64,000 nt of DNA from Scleropages formosus (lineage: Eukaryota; Chordata; Actinopteri; Osteoglossiformes; Osteoglossidae): contig NC_041812.1 of assembly GCF_900964775.1 (NCBI RefSeq), positions 14,131,334 to 14,195,333 of the forward strand, given 5' to 3'. Below the pieces are notes generated by a model that saw nothing but the letters and a program-made list of their open reading frames with translations, did not search any database and had not been told where the DNA came from. Position numbers and translations under genes: made by a program. Of the stretch, positions 1 to 43,287 are shown piece by piece. Positions within the stretch are counted from its first letter, which is position 1. Each line of letters starts with the position of its first letter.

Positions 1-4731
<4,731 letters not shown>

Positions 4732-5506
4732 GGAACCACACACCATGCCCAAGGTTCAAGCCCTATGGATGGGTCACTTTGGGCAGCTGCCCTCTATTCA
4801 TTCTTCAGAGTGGGAATGGATCACATCGCACACATCTGTTTATTTATATGCTTCATAAGTTGCTATTTTAATGTAATTGTAAAATACTGGTTGCCAGCGT
4901 CTCAAACCGTATTGAAATATTTTTTCCGTTCAAAAATAGTCTGGCAACACTGCCCTTGAATAGGGCTGGGGCAGGGAGATATGAGGGGGCTCCTGCTGGT
5001 AAACTACTGTATGGAACAGTTATATTTGGAATATCTTATTTCCTCATGTGGCAGTTTGCACTATGTGTAGGGAATATTTTATAAATCTTTGTCATAAGTA
5101 CTGTACATATGAATGAGATTTGCTCGTGCTACTTGCTTTCAGTAATGACACGTCCCTGCCTATTGCCGATGTCCAGCGTGGAGTCCAGTGAAGGACTGCA
5201 GTTTTTGTTCAGTCCAGTCACACATGTGAACTCAGTGTCATCCTTCATTTCTCTTACTGTACCTACAGGAGTCACAGCTCTCTGATAAACTTGTATGAAG
5301 TTGAATTTTGGGAATAACAAATATGCACTACATATTTTATTCGAAAATTAGTTTTGATTTTGCTTTTCTCTGTGAAGTTAAGTGGACTGTTAGAGATCAG
5401 ATTTGACTTGAACCTATGTAGCTATGTAGAATAACACATGATGTAGAACTGAAGTTTGTGTAAATAGGTTGGATGATAATTTCAGGAAAATATTCTGTAA
5501 ATTAAA

Positions 5507-5512
5507 AATAAA
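5507..5512 (+). other. Candidate TSPAN3 polyadenylation signal
   Basis: AATAAA about 780 bp after the TSPAN3 stop codon. It is the first good hexamer I noticed after the stop. Use is inferred, not shown. Confidence 0.35.
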
Positions 5513-7968
5513 CTACTCTTCTAATATTACTTTTGGCAGTGCGACGATTTTAAATTTTGCCCTTTGCTACATTTCGAAGACAATATTTTTTGCCGGCCGT
5601 AGCGCGCTTTTAAAACCGTTCTTTCTGTATGGTGCCCTTCGAAAAGTCAGCTCTGTGCAATATGATGAATCTCACAGTGCCTGCTGATGTAATGTTTACT
5701 AGGTTTTTGCTCCTACATATGGTAGAAATGAAGAAAGTTATCTGAAGAGCAATCTGTTAGGTTGTGCCCATTTTCTTACCAGTATGTTATGAACGAACGA
5801 AGCCAGAATCGCAGTGGTAGTGAGTTACAGGCCCCGTGTCACTGCAGAAATGGCTCTTTTCAACAGTCCTTTGAGCGCTGTGAGCCAGGGCTCCTCGGAC
5901 TGTCTGCAAAGTCACAAAAGCCCATTGTCTGTCACAGAAACACCAGACAATTCTTAATCCTTATCCTTCTCTCAGAACGGGTTAAAGGTTGCTGCTTTCC
6001 CATGCTTTCGAACGACGGGTTTCCACTTACTGGTTCTTCATGCATGTACACAATGCCCCCGCAAGAATAATGAACCTTGAACAGATCTGGGGAGGTTATC
6101 ACAAAGTAAAATGCCTCATATTATATACACATAGTTCCATTTTTAGAGTGCATGATATATTTTGCCACATATTTCTTTGAACTGACCTCTGCTGGTTATG
6201 TTGAACTTCTTCCCTTCTATTTCGCAGCTCAGTTAATCTGATTAATGCCCCTGCTTTGTGTTATTGGAAACCTTTGTGGGAACTGGATCACACTGCCCTG
6301 TCACCAGACAGTTGATCTATGTGTGTTCTTATTCATGTTCCGTTTTAACAAGTAGTCCTGTAGGTTCCCTAAGCAACAACGTCTGCTTTGTGGGCTCTAA
6401 GTTTGCTGGCTGTTATGTCTGGACACCGGAAACATGAGTGAGTAAACTTTTATGCAGTGAGAGCGTAGTGCTGCAGTGATAATCATGGCACAAAATATAG
6501 ACTTTTTTTAATAGATGAAAGCCAAACCAAAACCAGAGTTTAAAATGCTGAAATGCTGAAGATTCCTGTATTATAAGATGTAACATTTATCAACATTTCT
6601 GAAAGAGTAGTCATTTACAGATTTGGTCTGATTTATTACTCATTCCCTGTGATTTGGTCACCTAATATCTGGTTTCACTTATCCTGTCTGTGATTATTAA
6701 TACCACTTACTGTTAACTGATTCAGATTCTTTAATCTGGTCTGTAGCATCCTGCCTGCCCGGCAACATTCAGCTCAGCGCAGTGAACTGAGGCCAAAGTG
6801 GAAAATGGCATCAAACAGCTTTGCAAAAGTGACTGAGACAGTGCATTGTGGGAACCGCGTACCCACCCTCTCGGTTATATTTGGGCGCTCTACAGCCTTG
6901 CTTGCATACTCAAGTGTTGTGTTTGCATCCTCTGTTTAACACTGTTGTGCTTTAATTTTCTATTTATTTATTTATTTATTAGAATGGGACATATAGCTTT
7001 CCTGTTCCTCAAGCCAGTCCATACATACTATCATGGTAATTTATGAAATCATTAGTTTTGAAAATTTATTTTTATATAAGCCTGGCTGTTTATGCTCACC
7101 CTTTTCAAAATTTCCACAATAACTCACTCACAGACCCAGAAAACTTAATAAAACTCTAATACATATATAATACAACTGTACAACTGTCGATGTAATGCAC
7201 TAATTGTACTTTGAGATGTGTGTCTTGAGACGTACATTGGAGAAAAGCGCCTGCTAAATGAATAAATGTAATCGTAACGTAAATAAATTAGCACTGAACA
7301 TTTACAAATTCTAATTACATTTGTTTATAATATAGAGTAAAGGAAAAAAAAAAGATTGAAATAAAAATAAAATTCAGTGTTCTTAAAAATGTTCAGAGGT
7401 GGAATAGTGAGGAAGCTTTTTATATACCAGCCTATATCTGCTACTGTAACTGCATGCAATTAAAACCAGCTTCTGGGTCACAATTGTAATTCAAATACGC
7501 TGTGTGGGTGTGATCAAATAAAACATGAAATTAAAAAATTTCAGAAACAAACATCAAAAAAGGAAAACATTAAAAATTTGCAAACATGAAAGGCTGCATG
7601 TAAGGTTCTTACTGTTATTTATTCTGATTTAATATTCTACACAATATATACTGTACATTATGGTGGACATTATATTAGACATCATTATGATTTTAGACAT
7701 GATGTTTGGAACAAATTGGAATTTTTCCCCCATAAGAACTGATGGAACAAATAAGTAATTTCATTATCTTGTGTTTTGAATGCAGTGCATTTTGAAAGAA
7801 TGAATTAGGAGCAGTTAACAGAGGATGAGTACATTTAAACTGTAGTTTTTTTGTGGCGGTACGACGGGCTGGTATCGGGTAAAAAGTGCTACTTATTGCA
7901 ATGCCTCTCAGAATACTGGTCTCTTGGGGACTTTATGCTGTTATTCCTGGTTGACCACTATCACACAC
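5513..7968. other. Spacer between the TSPAN3 and PSTPIP1 3' ends
   Basis: Both genes point into this stretch. No conserved exon is visible and reading frames are short and lack recognisable domains. It holds one L2-type 3' tail at about 7183-7275. Otherwise it is AT-rich sequence, part of which may be 3' UTR. Confidence 0.5.
7183..7275 (+). repeat. 5'-truncated LINE/SINE 3' tail (L2 type)
   Basis: Ends in GGAGAAAAGCGCCTGCTAAA followed by TGAATAAATGTAA, the tail shared by the L2 LINE at 41.45 kb and SINE-B. No head or body lies upstream, so this is a severely 5'-truncated insertion. Confidence 0.75.
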
Positions 7969-7974
7969 TTTATT
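7969..7974 (-). other. Candidate PSTPIP1 polyadenylation signal
   Basis: AATAAA on the minus strand about 290 bp after the PSTPIP1 stop codon; a plausible 3' end for that transcript. Confidence 0.45.
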
Positions 7975-8263
7975 GTAGAGAAGAATGCAGCGTACCTGCC
8001 AGCTCCCATTTTTTTACTGCTTTGTTGAAATGTTGTAATGTGTCCTTTTGCTTTGGTTCTCAATGTGTGACAGTCTGCTGATCCCACTCCTGCTGGTAAT
8101 AGTATTCATCCAGGTTGGTTTCAAGAAGGTCATGAAGAATGTAGCCAAATGGGTCTTCTCTGTTCACAGAGCTGTACTGAAGCAGGAAACTGATGGGTTC
8201 AAGGAGCTGATGAACATCTGGCTCACTCTAGATTCTGTACAGGTACCCTCACAGAGGCTATGG

Positions 8264-26187
<17,924 letters not shown>

Positions 26188-26859
26188 CCTGGCAGCTCTG
26201 CCTTAAGCCAGGAGAATACTTTTCTCCTGAGATTGTTAACAAATGGCAGTCCAGATGTAGTCCAGGGGAAAAAGAAACAGCGGAGCTAAAAAAACGTGCA
26301 CACAGGTCAGCCCCGCTTTGTCATGTTTCTTGAGCTCAAGAAAGGAAGGGTTAGAAAGAGGAAGGAGCACAAGATGATGTCACCACACACACAGCTGGGT
26401 TAAAGATAACCAAATGGCTCTAGGTTGGCACTTGAACAGCAGATACAACCCGTGCATTAGACAGAACTGTCTAAGAGTGGAATCGGGAGGATTTATTGAG
26501 TTTTTGTACGAATTAATTACAGTTTTACATCTACAACTGTCAGGTTCAATAGACAAAGATGATAAAATGATGCAGTGTATGGCCTTGCACTGCTATGCCT
26601 TTCTTGTTTCTTGTACTGAATTTGAGGACCTGCTTCTTAACCATATTCATATGTAAATCTATGCAATTCAATGCTTTTTTGATAAATTCATGTGCCAAAA
26701 CAGAACGAAAGAGGTTTACCCCAAAATCAGATTTTCACTTTCCTTTCTGAATAATTCACTCAGAATGCAGTGGTAGGACTGTCCAGTTAGTGAAAACAAC
26801 TAAGATTTGTAGAAATTGTCGTTATTTTTTTTTATTTTAATCAAAGTAGACGTGTAGTG
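26188..26859 (-). promoter_or_regulatory. RCN2-PSTPIP1 spacer: PSTPIP1 5' flank and RCN2 3' UTR
   Basis: Only 672 bp separate the PSTPIP1 start codon from the RCN2 stop codon, both minus strand. The PSTPIP1 promoter and 5' UTR and the RCN2 3' UTR must share this stretch unless an upstream noncoding exon exists. AATAAA on the minus strand at about 26829-26834 is a plausible RCN2 polyadenylation signal. I see no TATA box or named site. Confidence 0.5.
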
Positions 26860-29800
26860 TTATAGTTCATCATGAGACACATGGAGCTGTCTTCCATAGT
26901 CCGTGACTTCACTGTTCATGAATGTCTCCTGATTACTCAGGATCTCGGTCTCTGACAGCATCCCATCACTATTTTGATCCATTTCCTTGATCAGATGTAT
27001 GGCCTGTTAATGGTAAGAGAAAACAATGACATACAGACCACTCCTCTATAAAAATAAGAATACAACACATTTTCATTTATCCAGTGGTTAAAAGGTGGGA
27101 CAAAGCTTTCTATACCTTTCACATTCTGAAGGGCTTCAGCAAATTGTGACTGGCCCAACATATGTGCATAATCATACACTAGACTTACTAGCCATAGAGC
27201 ACATATCTAAAATACTGCTGTTTCCCCACAACCTTAATCACCTTTGATTTGGAACCAATACACTTATACAATAAGTCTTATATGAAGTAGCACCTGTGAA
27301 GAACAAGGGACTGAGAAATGCTAATTTCCTCTTTCATTTCTTCACTTTTGATGAACACCACAGATACTGGTACTGTTATATAAGGTACTGTTTTCGAAGC
27401 AGCGATTTCACTAAAGAGATTTTCCACTACCGCTCTTTAATTGAGAAAAGCTTTAGTCATTTCAAGGTAGTTACCTGAATATATACTTTGGCACTCATTT
27501 CACCCTGCTTGATTCAACATGAGTTTGACCCCACTCAATCTGTGAGGAGGCACTGTGGAACTGAGCTGAATTTATCCAGTCCCACGCCGCAATTGCTGGG
27601 TTTGTTTTGTTGCCATCTAATGGCCGGGAATGGAAATGCAAGTTGTTTTTGCTGCACAACGAACTGAAATTTTGGAGTACATTTGTGAATAAAATGCAAT
27701 TTAAAAATCAATAAACTAGAAAAAGTTTGTACCACAATCAAAGGAGCCAGTTTACTGCTCTCTCTTCTCTTTTGTATCCATATTTATCTTTTCTTGCCCT
27801 CATCTCATTAAGTTCAGACCTGTAACCTTTGCTTTTTACACTACCTAAGCAACATACGGAGGCTGGATGACCACTTGTCCCTTCCAGTACTGGCTATACA
27901 CACACACACACATTTTCAGAACCGCTTGTCCCAGATGGGGTCACGGGGAACCAGAGCCTAACCCGGCAACACAGGGCGTAAGGCCGGAGGGGGAAGGGGA
28001 CACACCCAGGACGGGACGCCAGTCCGCCGCAAGGCACCCCAAGCGGGATTCGAACCCCAGACCCACCGGAGAGCAGGACTGTGGTCCAACCCACTGCGCC
28101 ATCGCACCCCCTCGTTACTGGCTATACATTTTTCTTTACTATAGCCCAATAGCATACCTAGGAGGGAGGGCAGCCAGTTGACCTTGGAGCCCCCCCAAAG
28201 TGTTTTTCTTCCTATAACTGGAATCATATTTAATCTCCTGTGTTGCTTTCTGACTTTGACTCCAAATAAAAATAAGTTAAATGTCTACGCTTACTTTTAT
28301 ATCTACGTTCACGCTTTAACTGTATTTATTTTAAAACCTCTTTTAGCCTAAGACCATATCAATTCCCATCACTGCTCATTCATTCTAAAAGTCCTGTAAC
28401 ACTGAAACACTGTAAAAATATGAGGCAAAATAGCTGAACCACCGGCTTAATTTCCCACCTCTTCTCTTGCAGAAGCATAACTGTTTGGAGTAACCCATCG
28501 AAGCTGCTCCTCACGGTTCAGTTGGCCATCCTTGTCCTGGTCATACAGGTCCTTAAACCGAATGGTTTCATCAATCTCCCACTGCGACGGCTTATCGTCA
28601 GCTTCCAGTGAACACAGAAACATTACTCATTAACTTTTAAAAAGAAACATCTCCATGCATAATTCTGCATAATTCTGCATAATTAGCAGTGCCTTTAAAT
28701 GGGTTAAGAGAAAACAGGTGTTTACTTACCATTTGTTCTAATATCGCCAAGAAATTCTTGAAGACTAATTAAGCCATCTTTGTTCTTGTCATACTCATAC
28801 AGCACATCTTCAATAGTATAATCCTAAAAGTAAAGGGATTACTGAATCAAACAACTGTGATCATGTTTGTTAGCTGAAAAAAAATTCCAACCACACAAAT
28901 AGTGCAATATCAGATCAGGTACATGAGAAAACAGATAAAAGTTCTTCAATACACAATGAGAATATCCCTGACCTTCAATCAATATTCTGTACTTCTGAGA
29001 AAGGGGGGAAAAAACAAAAAAAAAAAAAACTTACAGCCATGTGATCTACTTCAGACGGATGTGTAAACGCAAGGAATTCAGTGAGATTCAGCCCAGGTAT
29101 CCCATCGGCATCGGCAAACTCGAAGCGCCTTTTCTCCTTTAAATGTAGCTATAAGCAAAGGTGCCCAGGTGGGAATTGAAAAGAAACCTGGTAAACATTT
29201 GATTTGCTCCATCATTCTGAAGTAACGTCCAAGAACATGAACATACAAATCTGAGAGACTCCTCTTCTGGGCCTTCAACAGCTTTCTGTTCTTCATCATC
29301 GAAGGGATGCTCGTGCACAAACATGTTATATTCGCCCCATGATATGACTCCGTCTTTGTTTGTATCGAATTTCGGAAATCTCTCCTCTGCATCTTCCAAT
29401 GCGTACTGTCTGTAGACCAGCTGTATCCACTGGGTGATCTCCTCTGTGGAAAGAAAAAGTGGGCACCGACAACTGTTTCCTTCTATAAACCACCATAGCA
29501 GAAAAAGGTAAAATACTCTGAGTTCTCAGCAGAAATTAATACATTACATATTTACATTTATTTATTTAGTAGACGCTTTTCTCCAAGCGATGTACATCTC
29601 AGAGAAAATACAATTTGTGCATTACATTAGCAGAAAGAGAGACATAGTTGCAGACATGTGATTCTTAAGTAAACCTATAGACAAGAAAAAATTAAAAATA
29701 ACCTGCAGACAACTGTTTGTCTGAATCTATGTCTATCTTCTTCACAATCTCCACCAGCTTCTTCTTCTGTTCGTTTGGACTGAGCTTCTTAATTTCTTCA

Positions 29801-30050
29801 TGCTTCTAGAAAGAAATAAATGAGATGCAATGCTTTGGATAACATGCTAATGTTAAAGTGCAGTAAGCAGCAATCTGTACGCCACTCGCTCGGTCACACG
29901 CACTTCTCACTGCGCGTGTAGTAAGGAACACGTACACGTACACGTACACGTACACACCTGGGAGCCGACATGGTGCTCGGAGCTGTGATCCTTGTGGCTG
30001 TAACACAGGGCCAGCAGCTGGAACGCAGTGCACACCGCCGCGAACTTCAT
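26860..30050 (-). CDS. RCN2: Reticulocalbin-2, ER-lumen EF-hand calcium-binding protein
   Basis: CREC-family protein of the secretory pathway. Seven exons in order: 30050-29958 (ATG), 29805-29703, 29443-29247, 29148-29035, 28823-28730, 28601-28459, 27003-26860 (TAA). Phases join to 888 nt, 295 residues (human 317). Signal peptide [18 protein letters not shown], so I chose this ATG over upstream in-frame ones. Six EF-hand loops: [36 protein letters not shown] (degenerate, as in mammals), [36 protein letters not shown]. The C terminus reads [14 protein letters not shown], so the HDEL retrieval signal is kept while the run before it is four residues shorter than human QLHDDYFYHDEL. Head-to-head with ETFA at 1.6 kb. 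Confidence 0.97.
27901..28115 (-). repeat. SINE-A copy 7, with intact target site duplication
   Basis: Minus-strand copy starting with a short (AC)n. A perfect 13-bp direct repeat, TACTGGCTATACA, flanks it at 27888-27900 and 28116-28128. This fixes both ends and suggests a fairly young insertion. In the last RCN2 intron. Confidence 0.96.
29558..29690 (-). repeat. L2-clade LINE 3' end, 5'-truncated
   Basis: Complement of the L2 tail (TTTAGTAGACGCTTTTCTCC) plus about 100 bp of LINE 3' UTR (GCATTACATTAGCAGAAAGA, CAGACATGTGATTCTTAAGT) matching 41520-41575. In RCN2 intron 2. Confidence 0.8.
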
Positions 30051-31652
30051 CTTCCTGTCCGCTGGACCCCCTGCGAAACTACAACGACCCCGAGTTAGTA
30101 CAACTGTATCACCGTTCATCTTCTGTTTGTATACCATAATTTATAATGAATTATATCGAAATTTTAAGAAGACATGAATTGAAATGCAACAGACCAAATA
30201 TCCGGGTCAACTGAATGCCTTATCAGTCAATATTAATTGAATATTACACGAATACCAGCAGAAAAAGTTCCTGCAGGTCCATTTAAAATACTTTAGTTCC
30301 GGCGACCGAGACAAATTTCAAAATAAAAGCGCTTTCTATAAGAAAATATACGTGAGCGGTGTGGTAGCGCGGTGACTAAATGCGGTGCCTGCGAGTCCAG
30401 CTAAGCGTGGCAACAGTAAGCACTTCATACCCTGCATTACTCCAAGAAACATTGCGAATTATGGACAACTGTAGAGCAGAAAAAAAGTAAAAAAAAAATA
30501 ATAATAAAAAAAAAAAATAAAAAAAAGTCCTGACGTTAAAATTCAAATTCAGCGCAAACTACAGCTGCCAAGTACTTTTAATATGAAATATGTTCTCAGG
30601 AAGTGATGTAAATTTTTGTTCTTAGAGCCTTGTTCTTGGTCGTAAGCCAGCAGTACTTATTCGGGCATGAATTACCATGGAAACAAAAGACTCAAACGAG
30701 AACATTTAGACGTACTCGTTATTTGCGTGCCTCTGCGGAATCGCAATAAATGATTTTAATTAATGACAATGACAACAAATTATTTTTATATGGAAAAGTG
30801 GCCCTTGCAGGAATATTTTAAGCTTTGTAGAGCTTGATTTGAAGACGTGAATGACTTGAAGTACAGGCTTGGCTTCTCTCTCGTGTGGAGCATAATTTGT
30901 TATGAAGATCAATTTAAATGGCGTATATCATTTACCCTTCCAGTCCATCACAGACCCCTCTGAGGTTGCACAATTATTTACATTACCCATGACTACTTTT
31001 GTTCATTACAACTAGTATACAGTCCACCAGTGTTTCAGCATAGGGATCGCCGTCCACTCGCGTGGGACGCCGCTACGTTATATGCAAATTTCATTTTTTT
31101 ATATTCAGAATGTGCATTCTAATAAAGTTAATACAATGGAACCAGACACCTGGACGGCTGAAGAAAAAAAAATAATGCAGAATATTTATGAGTCATTCAC
31201 GTTAAAATTAGAAACAAAGGAAAGTACAAAAGTTCCACTTACATCTTGGAATTTAAACTTAAATTTATTTACACTTCCTGCAAAATGACACAAACAAGCG
31301 CTGAAGGAATAAGACAAAAATTGTATAACGTTACTATAAAAGTTATAGTTATTAATCCAACTGGCCACGGAAGCAAAAAAAAAACACGCTACCTAAACAT
31401 GGTCCAAGTACCAATAGCTGCCCATCCCTCGTTCCAGGTAAATATGACACATATATTACCGGTATTAAAAATAGGATGCCGCTCCCAGCCTGAACTGTAA
31501 TATACAGGCATGTCACCCTGCGAGGTCAGGTCAGTGTTGATAAAGTTTCTCCTTTTGAAGGCAAACACGTCAGTTCAACCGGAGAAACGTATCGCGAGAC
31601 TAAGGAAGCTCGATACGTAACCTTCAGTGGAGGTGTTTCATAGCACATAAAC
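30051..31652. promoter_or_regulatory. Shared 5' flank of RCN2 (-) and ETFA (+)
   Basis: The 1.6-kb head-to-head spacer between the two start codons. It holds the 5' UTRs and promoters of both genes, an A-rich run at about 30479-30527, and a worn tRNA-SINE-like head near 30356-30400 (GTGTGGTAGCGCGGTGACTA). No coding exon is evident. In mammals SCAPER and ISL2 lie in this interval; neither is visible here. Confidence 0.6.
31590..31599 (+). promoter_or_regulatory. Possible CGCG-palindrome promoter element of ETFA
   Basis: TATCGCGAGA, nine of ten bases of the TCTCGCGAGA element bound by BANP at many CpG-type housekeeping promoters. It lies 54 bp before the ETFA start codon. Function is inferred from motif and position only. 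Confidence 0.35.
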
Positions 31653-38917
<7,265 letters not shown>

Positions 38918-38965
38918 TCAAAAGCTGACCTGATCATGAAATCATGTGTAATCTTTTTTTCTGTA

Positions 38966-38971
38966 ATTAAA
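38966..38971 (+). other. Candidate ETFA polyadenylation signal
   Basis: ATTAAA 49 bp after the ETFA stop codon, a common variant hexamer. A later AATAAA lies at about 39647. Confidence 0.5.
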
Positions 38972-41446
38972 AAGCTTGATTTAATGGGATAACATCACTG
39001 TCTGCATCAGATGGAATATTTTAATATTTCAAAATGCTAACTGGAATGGTTGTGTCTATAAACTGGGGGTATCTGGTAAACCTCTCAGAAGTTTCATTCC
39101 AGCAGCTATTGTAATTATTCATGTTTTGGTTGCCAAGTCAGTTTAAACATTGTTTTCAAATCTCATTCTTCTGACAGCCTTTCTTTCTTTGATTTTAAAG
39201 CCAGTGTCTGCTGTTTGAAAAATGGAATTCTTCCCGGTTAAAAGTGAGATGTATTTTGAATTGGACAGGTACTGTGAATTAATCCAGCCTGGAGCTTTTC
39301 TTTTCTGACACTGAAAATAATCCCCTTTTGAGATGCGTTAACATTTTTGCTTCCTTCCAATGACCATTTCTCTAAAAGAAACATGTAAACACTGTGTGAT
39401 AATTACAAACTGTACTGTAATGCACAAGTTAATACATACCAGTATCTAAAATGGGTAATAGCAAAGGATGATAATACCTTGTTTTACTTTGGTTTTATGT
39501 TATTGGGTACTATGAAGGTCTCTCCACTCATCTAAATATTAATTGTTTTAGGAGGAAGAACCATTATTGTTAACTAGTATTTAGTGGATTCTTTTTCCCA
39601 TTTCGGCTTACAGTAGATATGCTGCTTAAGCTGTCTACCCTTCCACAATAAACAGCATGTTTTATCTTACGCGCAAACATGCTCAAGTAACTTCGATTCA
39701 CATCTCAGAATTGTGGAATGAAACACGTGAACACGGGGAGAACATGCAAACTGCATGCCGACTGAGACAGGTTTAAAATCCCAATCTAGGAATGGTGAGA
39801 AGCTCTGTGAAGCCGCCCTTGTTACAAACAGCACAAGCAAAACATCAGTCAGGTTCTGTTAGTGCTTTTCTCTGCCATTAAAATTAGAATGTTTGTTTTT
39901 AAAAGTGTGGGGATTATTTTCATACTGATGTAAACCCCCCAACACACACACAGGAGCATAAATTGAAGTTTGGGTCCATTTGTGCCTTTTAATGCTGTTA
40001 CTGAATAAAATACAAAATGAAAATGATCAGATTGTTGTAATAGATTAATGTGGAGAAAAGGGGCTATAAAAAGGAGCAAATGTGTTACAGCAATCTTGAA
40101 CATGTTATAGCTACGGACTCAGATGGATTTTGTGGTAATCTGTAGCAGGGGATGGAACACTATCCATTTTCCGATTTTGAATTAATGGTGATAAAGTGTT
40201 CTTTTTACAAAATTTCACTTTACAAGCAGACCTTTGAGCATGAACTGTGTTGTAATCAACTTCTTTGAATAGGATTTTATGATACTACTTACAGTTCAGT
40301 AAGTAATAGTACAGTCATATTAAAAGAAAGCACAATTGTGCACTGTCATATCCCTTTTGGACATATTGTTTAAATGCTTATGGTCAAGGAAGGAAAAAAT
40401 GTGAACTTCTAGGGATGAGGGTAACTGGACTATGGGCTTCCAGTCAATAAGGTGACACACAGATATGGGTTTGACATAGCCTGATCGATATAAGAATACT
40501 ACATTTTTTATGGCAGCTTTTAGTACGGTATATAATGTTGAAAATAAGCAAAAATCACATTTTCATATGTTCTTCCATTAATAAACCTTAACTGACAATA
40601 AATGTAATCCTACACTTGAACATATGCTCACTCAACAAACCCAATTTTGTACTCCCTGAGGTTCAGTACTGTATCCACCATCTTTCTCAGTACTCACTAA
40701 ATACTATAGTTGCGTAGTCCATCTGTCCATCCATCCTTCTTTTTTAGAAACATTTATCATGATGAGGATGACCCTGATGGCCCCAGCAAGCCAAGAAGGG
40801 CAGACTATGCATTTCTCTTTCTGTAGCAACAGTGCTTCAGAATGAGAAAGGAAGTCCATCAACAAGGTAGTGCATGGTCTTGAACACACAAAGTTTATCC
40901 CTGCTAGGCAGCATTTTCCTATACAAGATTTTTCAGATATGGTTTTCTTTATTTGTGCCCATTTCTTGCTGTAAGATTTTATCATAGATACTGTAGTAGA
41001 CCCACATAGAGATGCATTTAATGTGAAACTGACGGTTAAAAAGCGTTACTTTTATTTAAAATTTAATGACTCGTTTTTTTGTAGAAAATATTGTAGCATA
41101 CATATTTTTTACAATACAGTACTTTACATTTTCTAAAGTGAGAATGTGCATTTGATTCACTGCGTTACCATAAACTAAGTGCATCATCTTCAAAAGTGCC
41201 CTTAGTCTAATGCAGTAACTGTTCCTTATTATTATGTTATTATTAAATTGGGATACAATTGTTACAAAAAAGGACATCAGCTTACCAAATACAGTTATAG
41301 GAAATATAAATATGAAATGTGGTTGATCAAGTGCTCCTTACACTTTGCGCATCTCATATTGTCTGCCTCCGCTGAGTATCAGTTTGGTCTTTGCTACTGG
41401 TGTCTTGCATTATAAAAATGCCTCCCTTCACAACTGTATTGTACAT

Positions 41447-43060
41447 TGACATTTACATTTATTCATTTAGCAGACACTTTGCTCCAAAGCAAAACATACA
41501 TTTCAGAGAACAATACAAAAAGTGCATTTACATCAACAGAAGGAGAGATCTGGATGCAGACATGTGATTCTTGAGTAGCTGCATATAAGCTGTTCAGTTA
41601 ATAAAAAATTATTACAATTATACAATTATTACAAATTATTATTAAACAAATTAAAGGTAACATACATACATGTTTATTGAGCACTTATCGAGATCAGTGA
41701 AGTGAGTCCGAAAGAGATGGGTTTTGCAACCCTTTTTAAATGTAGAGAGAGATTCAGCAGTTCTGAGTGAGACGGAGGTCATTCTAGCACTTTGGAGTAA
41801 GAACTGAAAACCTTTATGCTTTTGATTTTGGACCCCTTATGCATGGGACCGCCAAGAGGCCAGAGGTCGAGGAGTATAGCAGTCTGGTTGAGGTGTAGCG
41901 AGTGATCAGGTTTCGTTGATATCGATAGCAGTTCCATTTATACTTTTGTAGGTTGTAACCAGAGTCTTGAATTTGATCCATGCAGCTATAGGAAGCTGAT
42001 GCTGAGAGACAGGGAGGGGAGATAAGGAACACTTCGGCAGGTCAAATACAACTTGTGCAGCAGGTTTGATGCAGAGGCTGGAAGGCCAGATTGGATGTCA
42101 CCATGGTCTGGACAAATAGCTGGGCAGAGTCATTTGTGAGGTAAGGACAGATCCTACAGATGCTATGCAGGATGTATCTGTAGGACCGGGTCGTGCCTTC
42201 AGTGTGCTAAGAGAAAGACAGACTTGAGTCAATCATCACTCCCAGACTCTTAGCCAAGGTGGTAGGCAAAATCAGTGAGTTGTCCAGTTTGATAGAGAGT
42301 TCATGACAGGAAGACAGGCCAGCTGGGAGGTGAAAGATCTCTGTTTTGGAACGGTTGAATTGTATTTGGTGATCAGACGTCCAGGCAGAGGTGTCCGATA
42401 GGCAGGCAGTGAGGCGCAAGGATATGTCTGATGCTCCAGGTGGAAAGGAAAGGAAGAGCTGGGTATTATCGGCGTAGCAGTGGTAGTTAAATCCGTGGGA
42501 GGCGATGACGTGGCCGAGGGAAAAGGAGTGGACTGAGAAGAGTAGGGGGCCCAGTACTGACCCCATGGGACACCAGTTGAGAGAGGGTGAGGGGATGGTT
42601 GTGAGCCCACCAGACCACTTGGTAGGATCAACCTGATCAATCCCTTGATGCCAAGCTGTCCAAGACAGGAGAGTAGAGTCTAGTGGTTGACAGTGTCGAA
42701 TGCTGCAGACGGACCGAGAAGGATCGGGAACGAGGAGAAGGAGACCGCTCTAGCCGAACTGGAGAGCATCTCATTCTGAGGAGGGCTGTCTCCATACCAT
42801 ATAAAAGTTTGGATCCAAACTGATACCTGTCAAAATCATTCTGGGTGAGGAATGCAGATAGCTGATCACAGGTTGTTCATTCCAGAGTTTTTGATGGAGT
42901 AGGGAGACTGGCCTGTAGTTTTGGACTGAGTCTGGACCCCGAGAGGGTTTATTTAACAGTGGTGAAATGAAGATGGTTTTGAAGGCAGATTTGAAGCAGT
43001 CAGAGAAAAGAGAGGAGTGGATGATTTTGGAGATAAAAGAGGTAAGTTGCACAGGAAATA
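41447..43060 (-). mobile_element. L2-clade LINE, 5'-truncated and inactive
   Basis: Minus-strand non-LTR retrotransposon. Reverse-transcriptase pieces in order: SDCFKSAFKTIFISPLLNKP and NYRPVSLL (about 42.90-43.05 kb), GSVLGPLLFSVHSFSLGHVI, then YHCYADNTQLFLSFPPG (usual catalytic YADD is YADN) and NRSKTEIFHL, SLGVMIDSSLSFS. Much of the fingers/palm between 42.57 and 42.85 kb is decayed and frames shift. The 3' UTR runs to the tail at 41447-41480, complement of CTGCTAAATGAATAAATGTA. This tail is also carried by SINE-B, so this LINE lineage is the likely source of its mobilising enzyme. Confidence 0.88.
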
Positions 43061-43287
43061 TCCTGTTTCCTGTGTTTCCAGTGCATTTCTGCCCCTCGTA
43101 TGTCTTTAGATTGTGTAAACAGTGAATGAGAGTGTACATTAATTGCCTTGCAAAGGACTGACCAAACACACACACACCTTCGATTTACCTTCACCTTACT
43201 GCGAACACGATAACCGTATAACATTGCTTGAATATTAGTGCATTCAAATTGAATTAGACTATAATTTCTAGATGTTTGTACAAACAG

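Noticed and set aside
5762-6070. 102-codon plus-strand frame
   Set aside because: No domain, no splice context and no similarity that I recognise; it lies in the spacer between two 3' ends.
42207-42566. Possible host gene on the minus strand
   Set aside because: GSVLGPLLFS and CYADN are reverse-transcriptase motifs of an inactive L2 LINE.
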